Below are positions 29,124-38,754 of a stretch of DNA of 64,000 bases, piece by piece (positions within the stretch are counted from its first letter, which is position 1; the number at the start of each line of letters is the position of its first letter). The notes beneath the pieces are model-generated. The model made no database searches and had not been told where the DNA came from. It was given only the letters and a program-made list of their open reading frames with translations. The stretch is from Desulfobacteraceae bacterium. GTDB taxonomy: Bacteria; Desulfobacterota; Desulfobacteria; Desulfobacterales; ETH-SRB1. Made by a program: the position numbers and the translations under genes. The stretch spans positions 19,984-83,983 of the forward strand of contig JAUVHU010000003.1 in the NCBI GenBank assembly GCA_030593145.1. Direction: 5' to 3'.

Positions 29124-29681
29124 TTATAAACCCTGTGTATCATCCATGGTCTCGGTTACCAAACCGGCCCTTTTAAATGCACCGAATGCTCTGTTTAAAC
29201 GATCATTCGCCTTTATTGTGTAAACTTGTTCTCTGCATTTCACAAAAATATCAAAGGCAATTAAACCAACCTCATCGATCTTTAGTTCAAACACCAACAA
29301 ATCGTTAGATATTTCAATATCTTTTAGTTCTTTTCTTAAATTTTCTCTAATTGCTTTTTTCAAGAAAAAGATAAATGAAGTGGCTTGCGATGGAGATAAA
29401 ATAGACTGAACAGCCCTGATCCTGATTATTGGATCAATATAGGCTGCTATAGCCTCATGATCCATTCTGTTAAGAATCTCGTCAAAAAGAGGTTTTAAAG
29501 CCTGTGAAATGGTGGCCCCAACAGGATTAGCAAAAGGATCTTTCTGTTTCTTTAGAAATTGAGACGTATCTAAAGGATAGGTTTCAACCACCAGGTCAAA
29601 CCAACATTTGATAATTGCAGATTTTCTTTTTTCTAATAGATCTTTCAGATTCATGCTTAGGATTGTTCCAAAATTTCTCAA
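29124..29681 (-). CDS. RsbRD N-terminal domain-like protein
   Basis: MNLKDLLEKRKSAIIKCWFDLVVETYPLDTSQFLKKQKDPFANPVGATI; immediately upstream of dsrM. Confidence 0.75.
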   Translation of the reverse strand: MRNFGTILSMNLKDLLEKRKSAIIKCWFDLVVETYPLDTSQFLKKQKDPFANPVGATISQALKPLFDEILNRMDHEAIAAYIDPIIRIRAVQSILSPSQATSFIFFLKKAIRENLRKELKDIEISNDLLVFELKIDEVGLIAFDIFVKCREQVYTIKANDRLNRAFGAFKRAGLVTETMDDTQGL

Positions 29682-29797
29682 TGATAATATTAAACAAACC
29701 AGCTAATAATTTTAAAGATCACGCCACATGCTTTAAGTTTGGCCTTATAAACAACTTCTAAAATTTTGTCAAGAATAAAAGATAAAAATTGCGGAAG

Positions 29798-30463
29798 CTA
29801 TAAAAAGCTTTTTTTGATTTTTTCCCCATATTTCAGTAAGAATTTTTTATAAAGAATATCAACAGATTTAATCAATTGTTCAACTGAACCATTATTTTGC
29901 AATACAAAGTCGGCACGTCCGGCCTTCTCCTCATCAGGCATTTGAATATTTAACAGGTTCTGCGCATCACTATGAGATATATAATCGCGATCCATCAATC
30001 TTTTAATGCGTAATTCCCGTTTAGCAATTACAACTATGATCTCATCAAACAAGCTTTCCATATCAAATTCGAAAAGTAGAGGCACCTCTACCACGACAAC
30101 AAAATTACCATCCTTTTCCGCTACCGTAATCTGCGATTTCATAAGCTTAATTATTTCAGGATGCGTAAACTGCTCCAAAGCTTTCCTGAGAGTGTCATCA
30201 TGTATAATCATGCGGCGGATCATCCGACGATTTAACGTCGCGTCATCGTTTAAAACCTTCTTCCCAAAAAAATTAATTATTTTTTTATATGCGGTTGAAT
30301 CAGGAAAAACCGCTTCCCTTGCAAGAATATCGGAATTAATAACCCTTAAACCTAATGCTTGAAAGCGGTTGCAAACAATTGTTTTACCGGAACCAGCGCT
30401 CCCGGTTACAGCTACTTTCTTGATTTTTGACAGTGCCTGTTTTTGCTTGTCTTTAAAATCCAT
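29798..30463 (-). CDS. coaE: Dephospho-CoA kinase
   Basis: VAVTGSAGSGKTIVCNRFQALGLRVINSDILAREA; VVVVEVPLLFE. Confidence 0.92.
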   Translation of the reverse strand: MDFKDKQKQALSKIKKVAVTGSAGSGKTIVCNRFQALGLRVINSDILAREAVFPDSTAYKKIINFFGKKVLNDDATLNRRMIRRMIIHDDTLRKALEQFTHPEIIKLMKSQITVAEKDGNFVVVVEVPLLFEFDMESLFDEIIVVIAKRELRIKRLMDRDYISHSDAQNLLNIQMPDEEKAGRADFVLQNNGSVEQLIKSVDILYKKFLLKYGEKIKKSFL

Positions 30464-30542
30464 ATGAAAAAATCTATATTTATGTTATGTTTAAAATAAG
30501 TGATTAGTCATTAGACTTTAGCTATTAGTCAAACTATATCAA

Positions 30543-30655
30543 GATGTTATTAAATAATAATCCGCCAGAGCCTGTTGGCGGAGGTGATTAATAAATAATT
30601 ATACGAATGCATTTCATAGAAGCCAACGGCTAATTGCTAACAGCTAATCGCTTAA
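30543..30655. repeat. Repeat family R11, copy 1
   Basis: gatgttattaaataataatccgcc...ggcggaggtgattaataaataattatacgaatgcatttcatag...taatcgcttaac; inverted relative of 55577-55674. Confidence 0.65.
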
Positions 30656-30736
30656 CATAGGTTGTATTTAAGCCTATCTGCGTTCATCTGTGTAAATCCG
30701 TGGCAAAATAATTGCAAAAAACACTAACGACTTGAA

Positions 30737-32104
30737 ATGATTCAAATAAATACAAATATTCTTCCTGAAACCAAAGGCGCATATCTTGTCGGCGGTTCGA
30801 TCAGAGATCTTCTTCTCGGCCGTTCTCCGATTGATTATGACATTGCTGTTTTGGGAAATCCAGAAGAATTTGCCAAAAAAATTGCAGCAAAAATATCCGG
30901 CCATATTGTCCGGCTTGGGAAACCGGGGCAGGCAATAATCCGGATTGTCTCAGACAATAAAATTTTTGACATATCATCCGTAAATGGCGCAACTATTGAA
31001 GATGACCTTGGCAAAAGGGATTTTACAATCAATGCTATTGCTTGCTCACTATCTTCAAAAAAAATTATCGACTGCCTCGGGGGAATGGATGACATCGCCG
31101 CAAATAAAATTCGCATGGTTTCAAGAAAAGCCTTCAGAAAGGACCCAATCCGCCTGATAAGAGCCTACAGGATGGGCGCATCTCTAAATTTTGAAATCGA
31201 ACCGCACACATCGTCCGCTATTAAAAATGACGCGAATCTTATACAGGATTCGGCTGGTGAAAGGATCAGGACTGAACTTTTCAAGATTTTCAACACTTCG
31301 AAATCACATCGTTACATTTCACAAATGGCCGATACCGGCCTTCTTTTCTCTGTCTTTCCTGAACTTAACGAATTAAAAGGATGCCCTCAAAACACATATC
31401 ATTCATATGATGTCTTTGAACATACGATGAAAGCTTTTTATCATCTTGAAGCGCTGTTAAATGATTGCGGCAAAGCAATGCCGGCGATCTCTGACCCAAA
31501 CATTTTGAATGTCGGGCATCAGGCAGCCTGGTTGAAATGCGCGATACTTCTGCATGATATCGGCAAACCTCACGTAAAAACTGTTGACATCAAAGGCAGC
31601 ATTCACTTCTACGGCCATGGTCAAAAAAGCGCTGACATGGCAAAAGCAATAACTACAAGATTAAAATTTTCAAACCGCGAAAGACTCTACATTGACCATA
31701 TTATCCGCAATCATATAAGACCGCTTTTTCTCTTTACAGCTTATCAAAAAAAGACACTTACCAATAAAGGTATAATACGTTTCTTTAATAAATGCGGAGA
31801 CAATACACCTGCATTGCTGCTTCACACCATTGCAGATATTCAAGGAAAAGGGAACAAAGACAACGCAAGAGATGAAGATTTCATAAGCTTTGCAAAAAAA
31901 ATGATTCAGGATTATATATCTGCTTTTAAACCGGAAAAAAAATTGCCGCCCCTTTTAACAGGTTACGACCTTATGACTGAATTTGGTTTAACACCTTCAC
32001 CATTATTTAAAAAAATTTTAGACAATGTAGAAGAAGCAAGGCTTTGCAAAACTATCAAAAGCAGACAGGATGCCTTGATCCTTGCAAAAAAAATCATAAA
32101 ATAG
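30737..32104 (+). CDS. cca: CCA tRNA nucleotidyltransferase/poly(A) polymerase family with HD domain
   Basis: GAYLVGGSIRDLLLGRSPIDYDIAV, KRDFTINAIACSL, CAILLHDIGKP. Confidence 0.92.
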   Translation: MIQINTNILPETKGAYLVGGSIRDLLLGRSPIDYDIAVLGNPEEFAKKIAAKISGHIVRLGKPGQAIIRIVSDNKIFDISSVNGATIEDDLGKRDFTINAIACSLSSKKIIDCLGGMDDIAANKIRMVSRKAFRKDPIRLIRAYRMGASLNFEIEPHTSSAIKNDANLIQDSAGERIRTELFKIFNTSKSHRYISQMADTGLLFSVFPELNELKGCPQNTYHSYDVFEHTMKAFYHLEALLNDCGKAMPAISDPNILNVGHQAAWLKCAILLHDIGKPHVKTVDIKGSIHFYGHGQKSADMAKAITTRLKFSNRERLYIDHIIRNHIRPLFLFTAYQKKTLTNKGIIRFFNKCGDNTPALLLHTIADIQGKGNKDNARDEDFISFAKKMIQDYISAFKPEKKLPPLLTGYDLMTEFGLTPSPLFKKILDNVEEARLCKTIKSRQDALILAKKIIK

Positions 32105-32406
32105 CAGCATTGTATGCGTTCGCTATGATCAGAAGTTTTATCAACCAGTTAACACCTGACAAATTCGAATCCTTGACAAAACACTGTCATTTATATAAGT
32201 AAAACGGCTAAATGATTTAATCGTATTTTGCCTTTCAAACACATATCATACTTGACAAACTCGTAAAAAGTCGAGAAATCACTTTTTGCAAAACGTGTTA
32301 AGGACTTGATAAAATAGACAATTGCTTCAACCTAACACTTAACGCCTAACACTTGATGAATTCGACTTTTTACGAATTCATCACATTTGAAAAAAGGAGA
32401 ATTTTT

Positions 32407-33081
32407 ATGAATATTTTGTTTTTTGGGCCAAATGGCAGCGGCAAAGGAACCCAGGGTGCGATATTAAAGGACAAATATAATACTGCCCATATTGAATCAG
32501 GCGCTATTTTTCGTGAAAACATCAAAGGCGGAACAGAACTTGGCACAAAAGCCAAGGAATATATCGACAAAGGCGATCTTGTGCCGGATGAAATCACCAT
32601 ACCCATGATACTTGACCGCCTGCAAAAGGATGACTGTAAAAACGGATGGCTTCTTGACGGATTCCCAAGAAATAAAATTCAGTCTATAAAGCTGGATGAA
32701 TCTCTTAAAAAAGCGAATATGAAACTCGATATTGTCATAGAAATTATTCTTGACCGTGAAATCGCCAAAAACAGGATCATGGGCCGCAGGCTTTGCGCAA
32801 ACGACAACAATCATCCAAACAACATTTATATTGACGCGATAAAACCGGACGGAGACAAATGCAGAGTATGCGGAGGTGAATTAAGCTCAAGAGCCGACGA
32901 TCAGGATGAAGACGCCATTAATAAACGACATGGCATTTACTATGACAGCGAAACCGGTACTCTTGCGGCAGCTTACTATTTCAAAGACATTGCCGCTAAA
33001 GATACATCTATTAAATATATATTATTAGACGGCAAACCAGGCGTAAAGGATGTTACTGCGGAGCTTGTTTCAAAACTTTAA
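32407..33081 (+). CDS. adk: Adenylate kinase
   Basis: MNILFFGPNGSGKGTQGAIL, GWLLDGFPRN, CRVCGGELSSRADDQDEDAINKR. ORF extension to 32353 is repeat-derived; aaaggaga RBS precedes 32407. Confidence 0.93.
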   Translation: MNILFFGPNGSGKGTQGAILKDKYNTAHIESGAIFRENIKGGTELGTKAKEYIDKGDLVPDEITIPMILDRLQKDDCKNGWLLDGFPRNKIQSIKLDESLKKANMKLDIVIEIILDREIAKNRIMGRRLCANDNNHPNNIYIDAIKPDGDKCRVCGGELSSRADDQDEDAINKRHGIYYDSETGTLAAAYYFKDIAAKDTSIKYILLDGKPGVKDVTAELVSKL

Positions 33082-33239
33082 AAATTGACCATGATTTCTA
33101 ATAGCATGGTCTCTCAAAATATCTCATTTTTTATCTTGCAAAAGCTTTATGAATATATTAGAAGTTCTTTTTTTTGTATTACAGTAAATAAATAACCATC
33201 GGATAAACACTTCCGGTGGAACAAAAGGAGGCGAGCAAT

Positions 33240-33437
33240 TTGAAGGAAATTCAGGTCAAGGTTTTTGACAATGACCTCGAAAAGGCTATGCGCATTTTGA
33301 AAAAAAAGATTCAAAATGACGGGTTGTTTAAACGTTTAAAGTTGAAAAAGAGCTACGAAAAGCCAAGTGAACACAAACGTCGAAAACAGCGTGAAGCCTT
33401 AAGAAGGCGTAGAATTACCGCTTCCAGATATAGATAA
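33240..33437 (+). CDS. rpsU: 30S ribosomal protein S21
   Basis: LKEIQVKVFDNDLEKAMRILKKKIQNDGLFKRLKLKKSYEKPSEHKRRKQREALRRRR; TTG start at 33240 preceded by aggagg. Confidence 0.95.
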   Translation: MKEIQVKVFDNDLEKAMRILKKKIQNDGLFKRLKLKKSYEKPSEHKRRKQREALRRRRITASRYR

Positions 33438-33460
33438 GACCGAAAATTTTAAAAAACTAA

Positions 33461-33494
33461 CCCGGCACGGATAATATCTGTGCCGGGTTTTTTA
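33461..33494 (+). terminator. Rho-independent terminator after rpsU
   Basis: cccggcacggataatatctgtgccgggttttttatt. Confidence 0.85.
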
Positions 33495-33496
33495 TT

Positions 33497-34771
33497 ATGG
33501 CGCAAAGAGATTCTTATAATAAATGTATTAAGACCATGTACAGCCTGGGAAGGTTCGGTATTAAGCTTGGTTTGTCTACAATCAAAAGCATTTTACACAA
33601 CCTTGAAAATCCACAGGATACTTATAAGTGCATACATGTCGCGGGAACAAACGGAAAGGGATCAATAGCGTCATCCCTTGCTTCGATTCTGCACATATCC
33701 GGATACAAAGTCGGGCTTTATACATCCCCGCATCTCATAAGGTTTAATGAAAGGATCTGCATAAATAACAAACCTGTTTCCGATGCAAATGTTGTAGCAT
33801 CTTATGAGGCCGTAAATAAGGCAAGCTGCGGCGCTCGCAAACCAACCTTTTTCGAACTGACAACGGCCATGGCTCTTTATGAATTCAACAGGCAAAAAGT
33901 TGACTGGGCTGTTATCGAAACAGGTATGGGAGGAAGGCTTGACGCAACAAATATAATAAATCCGGCTATTTCCATAATATCCAATATATCCCTTGAACAT
34001 CAAAAGTATCTTGGTAATACCATAAGTCGCATTGCAGGAGAAAAAGGAGGGATTATAAAAAAATGTATCCCTGTAATCACTGGTGTTAAGCAAAAAAATG
34101 GGATCTCAACATTAAAAAATATAGCAAACAAACAATCTGCTCCCTTTTATCGTCTTGGAGATACCTTCAGGATTAGAAGAGGTAAAAACGGAACTTTTAC
34201 ATATTTTGGAATCGACAACATTTGGCGTAATATGCGTTCAGGACTGCTTGGCGCCCACCAGATTGATAATGCAGCTCTCGTTCTTGCAGCATGTGAAATA
34301 CTCAACAAAAATAAAGCAGAACTTTCCATACAAAGCATAAAAGACGGTCTTGCGCAAAACAATTGGCCTGGAAGACTCGAAATAGCCTCTTCCTCCCCCT
34401 TTATACTTCTCGATGGAGCACACAATTTAATTGCCACCCGCTGTCTGGCAAAATTTCTGTCCGAAAATCTAACTAAACGGAAAATAACACTCGTCACAGG
34501 CATATTGGACGACAAACCCTATGCCGCAATGCTTGCCTGTCTTCTTCCTCTTTGCAATAAAGCAATATTAACCCGGCCGAAAACCAACCGGGCGATAGAA
34601 CCTGAAAAGCTTTATTCAATTGCAAAAAAAATAATCCCGGACGTCTGCATAATACAGGATGTTGGCAAAGCCATAAAACATGCAATTAAAATCGCATCAT
34701 CCGATGACGCAATCTGCATCGCGGGTTCTCTATACCTCGTAGGTGAAGCAAAAGAGATGCTTGACTTATAA
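33497..34771 (+). CDS. folC: Bifunctional folylpolyglutamate synthase/dihydrofolate synthase
   Basis: CIHVAGTNGKGSIASSLASILHISGYKVGLYTSPHLIRFNERI; ETGMGGRLDATNI; LDGAHN. Confidence 0.94.
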   Translation: MAQRDSYNKCIKTMYSLGRFGIKLGLSTIKSILHNLENPQDTYKCIHVAGTNGKGSIASSLASILHISGYKVGLYTSPHLIRFNERICINNKPVSDANVVASYEAVNKASCGARKPTFFELTTAMALYEFNRQKVDWAVIETGMGGRLDATNIINPAISIISNISLEHQKYLGNTISRIAGEKGGIIKKCIPVITGVKQKNGISTLKNIANKQSAPFYRLGDTFRIRRGKNGTFTYFGIDNIWRNMRSGLLGAHQIDNAALVLAACEILNKNKAELSIQSIKDGLAQNNWPGRLEIASSSPFILLDGAHNLIATRCLAKFLSENLTKRKITLVTGILDDKPYAAMLACLLPLCNKAILTRPKTNRAIEPEKLYSIAKKIIPDVCIIQDVGKAIKHAIKIASSDDAICIAGSLYLVGEAKEMLDL

Positions 34772-34799
34772 GCGCCAACAAATTAATTACACACATAAT

Positions 34800-34875
34800 G
34801 CGCCCGTAGCTCAGGGGATAGAGCGTCAGCCTCCGGAGCTGAAAGCCGCTGGTTCAAATCCAGCCGGGCGTACCA
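34800..34875 (+). tRNA. tRNA-Arg, anticodon CCG, CCA encoded
   Basis: gcgcccgtagctcaggggatagagcgtcagcctccggagctgaaagccgctggttcaaatccagccgggcgtacca; cloverleaf with anticodon loop ctccgga. Confidence 0.93.
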
Positions 34876-34910
34876 AAACATTACCCTACACCGCATAGCT
34901 TTTGGCTCAT

Positions 34911-35069
34911 ACGAAACTTTTGCAAAACGCCCCCTTTTGCCTTTACCAGAGTGCTTTAGCGGATCAGACTCAGATTTCAATCCTCAACATATAGGGTAGC
35001 CTGCGGTTTTCGCAAACCCTTATGCATCAAGATCTCAGCACATTTGTTTCCCAAAAACCGCTCAACTTA
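34911..35069. repeat. Chimeric repeat: R1-like left part joined to R2-like right part
   Basis: cttttgcaaaacgcccccttttgcc (R1) then tcctcaacatatagggtagcctgcggttttcgcaaacccttatgcatcaagatctcagcacat...ccgctcaacttag (R2, compare 52500-52658). Confidence 0.6.
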
Positions 35070-35228
35070 GAAGGCAAGTATAAATAAGTTGTACAGATTG
35101 CGCCGTAATTTTGTTTGTTTTCAAGGCGCGTTAAAGCGCGCATAACGAGTTATGTAAGCCTTGACGGAACACAGAAAACAAGCAAAAGGACAAGCAAGAT
35201 GTATAAGTTATTTTTACTTGACGACTTA
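35069..35228. repeat. ~160-bp inverted-repeat element, family R3, copy 1
   Basis: caagtataaataagttgtacag ... gatgtataagttatttttacttg; core 35075-35220 is 146 bp, ~98% identical to 47858-48003. Confidence 0.88.
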
Positions 35229-35296
35229 CGTATAAATTTGCGCAAATGGATCGACGGTCTTGATTTTTATATAATATATGATTATAGTTAGCGATC

Positions 35297-37039
35297 ATGA
35301 AAGAAAATAATGAAAAAATACCAAGTCCTAAAGAACTTGAAAAGGAAATCGGCGAATTTCTGACCAAAAAATTCGGAGATAATGTCAAAGTCGTATCTCC
35401 AATAGTTATTCCACAAACCGTTGTTTCAGAAAAAGAAGCGCCCCCTTCCCCAAAAAAAGAAAAAAAACTAAGTTTTGATTTAAAGCCTGAAGATCTTATC
35501 TCCTATCTTGATCAATACATCGTAAAACAGGCTAATGCAAAAGCAATTCTATCCACAAAAATATGCACCCACTTCAACCGGATTAAACATGCTGAAGCCT
35601 CTCCTGATAAAATCGATGAAATAGTCGGCAGTATCAAGAACAATGTCCTCATGATCGGCCCAACCGGAGTCGGCAAGACATATATGATTAAATTGATAGC
35701 CAAAAAAATCGGGGTTCCATTCGTTAAGGGCGATGCCACTAAATTCAGCGAAACAGGATATGTCGGAGGAGATGTAGAGGACCTGGTACGGGACCTGGTC
35801 AGGGAGGCTGATGACGATATTGAACTTGCTCAATACGGTATTATATACATTGATGAGCTTGATAAAATTGCATCAAGCCGCAATCTGATAGGCGCAGATG
35901 TATCAAGAACCGGTGTCCAGCGCACTCTACTTAAACCGATGGAAGAAACCGATGTAGATCTGAAAATCCCTCACGACCCTATTTCAATGCTCCAGGAAAT
36001 TGAACGATTTCGTAAAACCGGCAAACGGGACAAACAAACCGTAAACACAAAAAACATACTCTTTATTATGAGCGGGGCATTTACCGGCCTGGAACAAATT
36101 ATTAACAAACGAATTTCTAAACAGGAAATAGGTTTTGGCGCGCATATTATAAGTTCCCAGGAACGGATCAACATTCTTCAACAAGTATTTCCTGAAGATC
36201 TGATAACATTCGGATTTGAATCGGAATTTGTGGGCAGACTGCCTGTAAAGGCTGTTTTTGAAATTCTTACTGAAGATGACCTTTACGAAATTCTGAAAAA
36301 TCCCAACAATCCGATCATTCTTGGGAAAAAACTCGATTTCGCGGCATATGGCATAGACATCAAGTTTGATCGTAAAGCGCTTCGAATTTTAGCAAAACGC
36401 GCCTTTAAGGAAACAACAGGCGCAAGAGGTCTGGTCAGCGCATTTGAAACAGCGCTGCTTATATTTGAGAAAAAACTGCCGTCAACCAACATCAAAAAAT
36501 TCTCTGTAACGGTTTCTGTTGTCGAAAATCCGGAAAAAACGCTTGAAACTATTTTGTCTTCATCAAACGAAAATGAATTAGATGAAATCTTTGACAAGCT
36601 ATTTTGTGACGAAAAAGAATTTATTGAAAAATATATTGAATTAAACAAGAAAAATTTAAGTGAAAAATATAATCTAACCCTGACGCCGGCACGCACAGCC
36701 ATTGTTGCCGCTTTTTACTGCAAACATATAATGGATATTGGAAAAGTCTTACAAAAAATCAAATCCTATTATGATGAAATTAAAAAGATTGAACTATATT
36801 TTTTTAAAAATAACGATATCAATATTGTTATGGAAGAAGATGCCGTTGACTTTATTATTGAACAGGTTGTCAATTCAGGCATTAAACTCGAAGACTTTTA
36901 TAAACAATTGATAGTCGATTTTGAACTCGGGCTTAAACTCATCCGTGAAAAAACCGGTAAAAACTATTTTAAAATTACCAAACAAGCACTGATGGGGCCT
37001 GAGTCTTTTATAAGTGATCTTATTAAAGATGAACTTTAA
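35297..37039 (+). CDS. ClpX-like AAA+ ATPase, divergent, with C-terminal extension
   Basis: GPTGVGKTYMIKLIAKKIGVPFVKGDATKFSETGYVGGDVEDLVRDLV, IIYIDELDKIAS, IGFGA (IGF-like loop), FVGRLPV; no N-terminal Cys4 zinc finger; ~180 aa beyond the ClpX core. Confidence 0.85.
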   Translation: MKENNEKIPSPKELEKEIGEFLTKKFGDNVKVVSPIVIPQTVVSEKEAPPSPKKEKKLSFDLKPEDLISYLDQYIVKQANAKAILSTKICTHFNRIKHAEASPDKIDEIVGSIKNNVLMIGPTGVGKTYMIKLIAKKIGVPFVKGDATKFSETGYVGGDVEDLVRDLVREADDDIELAQYGIIYIDELDKIASSRNLIGADVSRTGVQRTLLKPMEETDVDLKIPHDPISMLQEIERFRKTGKRDKQTVNTKNILFIMSGAFTGLEQIINKRISKQEIGFGAHIISSQERINILQQVFPEDLITFGFESEFVGRLPVKAVFEILTEDDLYEILKNPNNPIILGKKLDFAAYGIDIKFDRKALRILAKRAFKETTGARGLVSAFETALLIFEKKLPSTNIKKFSVTVSVVENPEKTLETILSSSNENELDEIFDKLFCDEKEFIEKYIELNKKNLSEKYNLTLTPARTAIVAAFYCKHIMDIGKVLQKIKSYYDEIKKIELYFFKNNDINIVMEEDAVDFIIEQVVNSGIKLEDFYKQLIVDFELGLKLIREKTGKNYFKITKQALMGPESFISDLIKDEL

Positions 37040-37044
37040 AACTG

Positions 37045-37192
37045 CATGGCGTCGTAAAAAGTCCCATCTACCGCGTTGCAGTGATTTTTCAGACTCTCAA
37101 CATACTATATGTATGCCTTCGATCCTGAAAAATCACTACGCCTTGTATATGAAACTTTTTACTTAGCCATCTATAGTTAGATTCGTAAAAAG
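37045..37192. repeat. Repeat family R10, copy 1
   Basis: atggcgtcgtaaaaagtcccatctaccgcgttgcagtgatttttcag...cctgaaaaatcac...ccatctatagttagattcgtaaaaag; inverted relative of 44369-44527. Confidence 0.75.
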
Positions 37193-37325
37193 AGCAACAA
37201 GCACTAAAACACGAAATAATTACATGTTTTTCGTGTTTTTGTGATAAATATTTTAATTCTGGCCCGTCCGCCTCATGCCGCTTGGCAGAAGGACGAGCTT
37301 GACCAGGAAAGGTAAAGGATTCACA

Positions 37326-38504
37326 ATGATCGGTATATCAAAACTATATTGCGGAACAGTAGAGCCCTCCGATGCGCTTCGCTATGGGCGCGATTCATCA
37401 AAACTGCCTTCACACCTGCTTCAGTTTTCCAGCGACAAACGGCCGGTAGTTGTATGGAACATCACAAGAAAATGTAATCTAAAATGCGTCCATTGCTATG
37501 CGCAGGCAAAAGACAAAACCTTTGAAAATGAACTTTCCACAAAAGAGGGTAAAAAACTGTTGGATGATCTTGCGCAATTCGGCGTCCCTGTAATCCTGTT
37601 TTCCGGAGGAGAACCTACGATTCGGAAGGATCTTCCCGAACTTGCGGCTTATGCTGTCGAAAAAGGGATGCGAGCAGTTATCTCTACAAACGGCACGCTG
37701 ATATCACAAAAAATGGCGCAGACGCTTAAAGAAATCGGGCTGTCATATGTAGGCATAAGCCTCGATGGAATGGAAGAAATCAATGATCGTTTCAGAGGTG
37801 TTAAAGGAGCATATAAATCGGCTTTAGATGGAATTAAAAACTGTAAAGAAGCGGGCATAAAGGTCGGGCTCCGTTTTACAATAAACAAATTGAATGCCGC
37901 TGAAGTTCCGGCCATATTTGAGCTTCTTGAAGATATGGATATTCCAAGAGCATGCTTTTATCACCTTGTTTATGCGGGACGCGGTTCAAAACTGGTAAAT
38001 GAGGATTTATCGCATGAGGAAACAAGGCATTATGTCGATATGATAATGGATCTTACAAAGAAGCTCCATGATAAAGGAAAACCAAAAGAAATATTGACTG
38101 TTGATAATCATGCTGACGGCCCATACGTTTATTTAAGGCTTTTAAAAGAAGATCCAGCGCGTGCCAAAGACGTTCTTGAACTTCTACAAATGAACGAGGG
38201 AAACAGTTCGGGCATAGGTATCGGGTGTATAAGCTGGGATGGCGAGGTTTATGCTGATCAGTTCTGGCGTCATCACAGTTTCGGCAATATAAAGGATCGA
38301 CCATTTTCCGAAATCTGGACCGATACATCAGAACCGCTGATGAAAAAACTAAAAGATAAGAAAAAATATGCTAAGGGCAGATGCTTAAAATGCCGCTGGC
38401 TTAATATTTGTGCCGGAAACTTCAGGGTTAGGTCTGAAGCCGTAACCGGCGATCTCTGGGCGCCTGATCCTGCATGTTATCTTACAGATGAAGAGATAGC
38501 GTAA
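37326..38504 (+). CDS. ahbC: Radical SAM/SPASM protein, AhbC (12,18-didecarboxysiroheme deacetylase)/NirJ-like
   Basis: VVVWNITRKCNLKCVHCYAQA radical SAM motif, SPASM-type cysteines (GRCLKCRWLNICAG); adjacent to hemB and ahbD. Confidence 0.85.
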   Translation: MIGISKLYCGTVEPSDALRYGRDSSKLPSHLLQFSSDKRPVVVWNITRKCNLKCVHCYAQAKDKTFENELSTKEGKKLLDDLAQFGVPVILFSGGEPTIRKDLPELAAYAVEKGMRAVISTNGTLISQKMAQTLKEIGLSYVGISLDGMEEINDRFRGVKGAYKSALDGIKNCKEAGIKVGLRFTINKLNAAEVPAIFELLEDMDIPRACFYHLVYAGRGSKLVNEDLSHEETRHYVDMIMDLTKKLHDKGKPKEILTVDNHADGPYVYLRLLKEDPARAKDVLELLQMNEGNSSGIGIGCISWDGEVYADQFWRHHSFGNIKDRPFSEIWTDTSEPLMKKLKDKKKYAKGRCLKCRWLNICAGNFRVRSEAVTGDLWAPDPACYLTDEEIA

Positions 38505-38754
38505 ACAAAAGAAGCCCGGCCCAAAGGACCAGACTTTGGTTTGCCACTGAAAGAAGCTGTTTTGCTTAAAGCTGTACAAGTTAAAAGTGCCTAAAGTTGT
38601 GGAGTCGCTTCGCTCCGCCGATTTTATATAATTGACAGAATCCCTTAACTTTAGTTCACTTCAAACTCTTACAGCGTTTCTTCAGGCAGAGCCGAAAAAC
38701 TCTGACCTGGCCCTGAGAACCAGGTTTTTCAAGGTAAAATAAAAGGAACAAGTT

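Noticed and set aside
34783-34980. 65-aa minus-strand ORF (ARLDLNQRLSAPEADALSPELRAHYV)
   Set aside because: It is the antisense of the tRNA-Arg gene; a well-known spurious ORF type.
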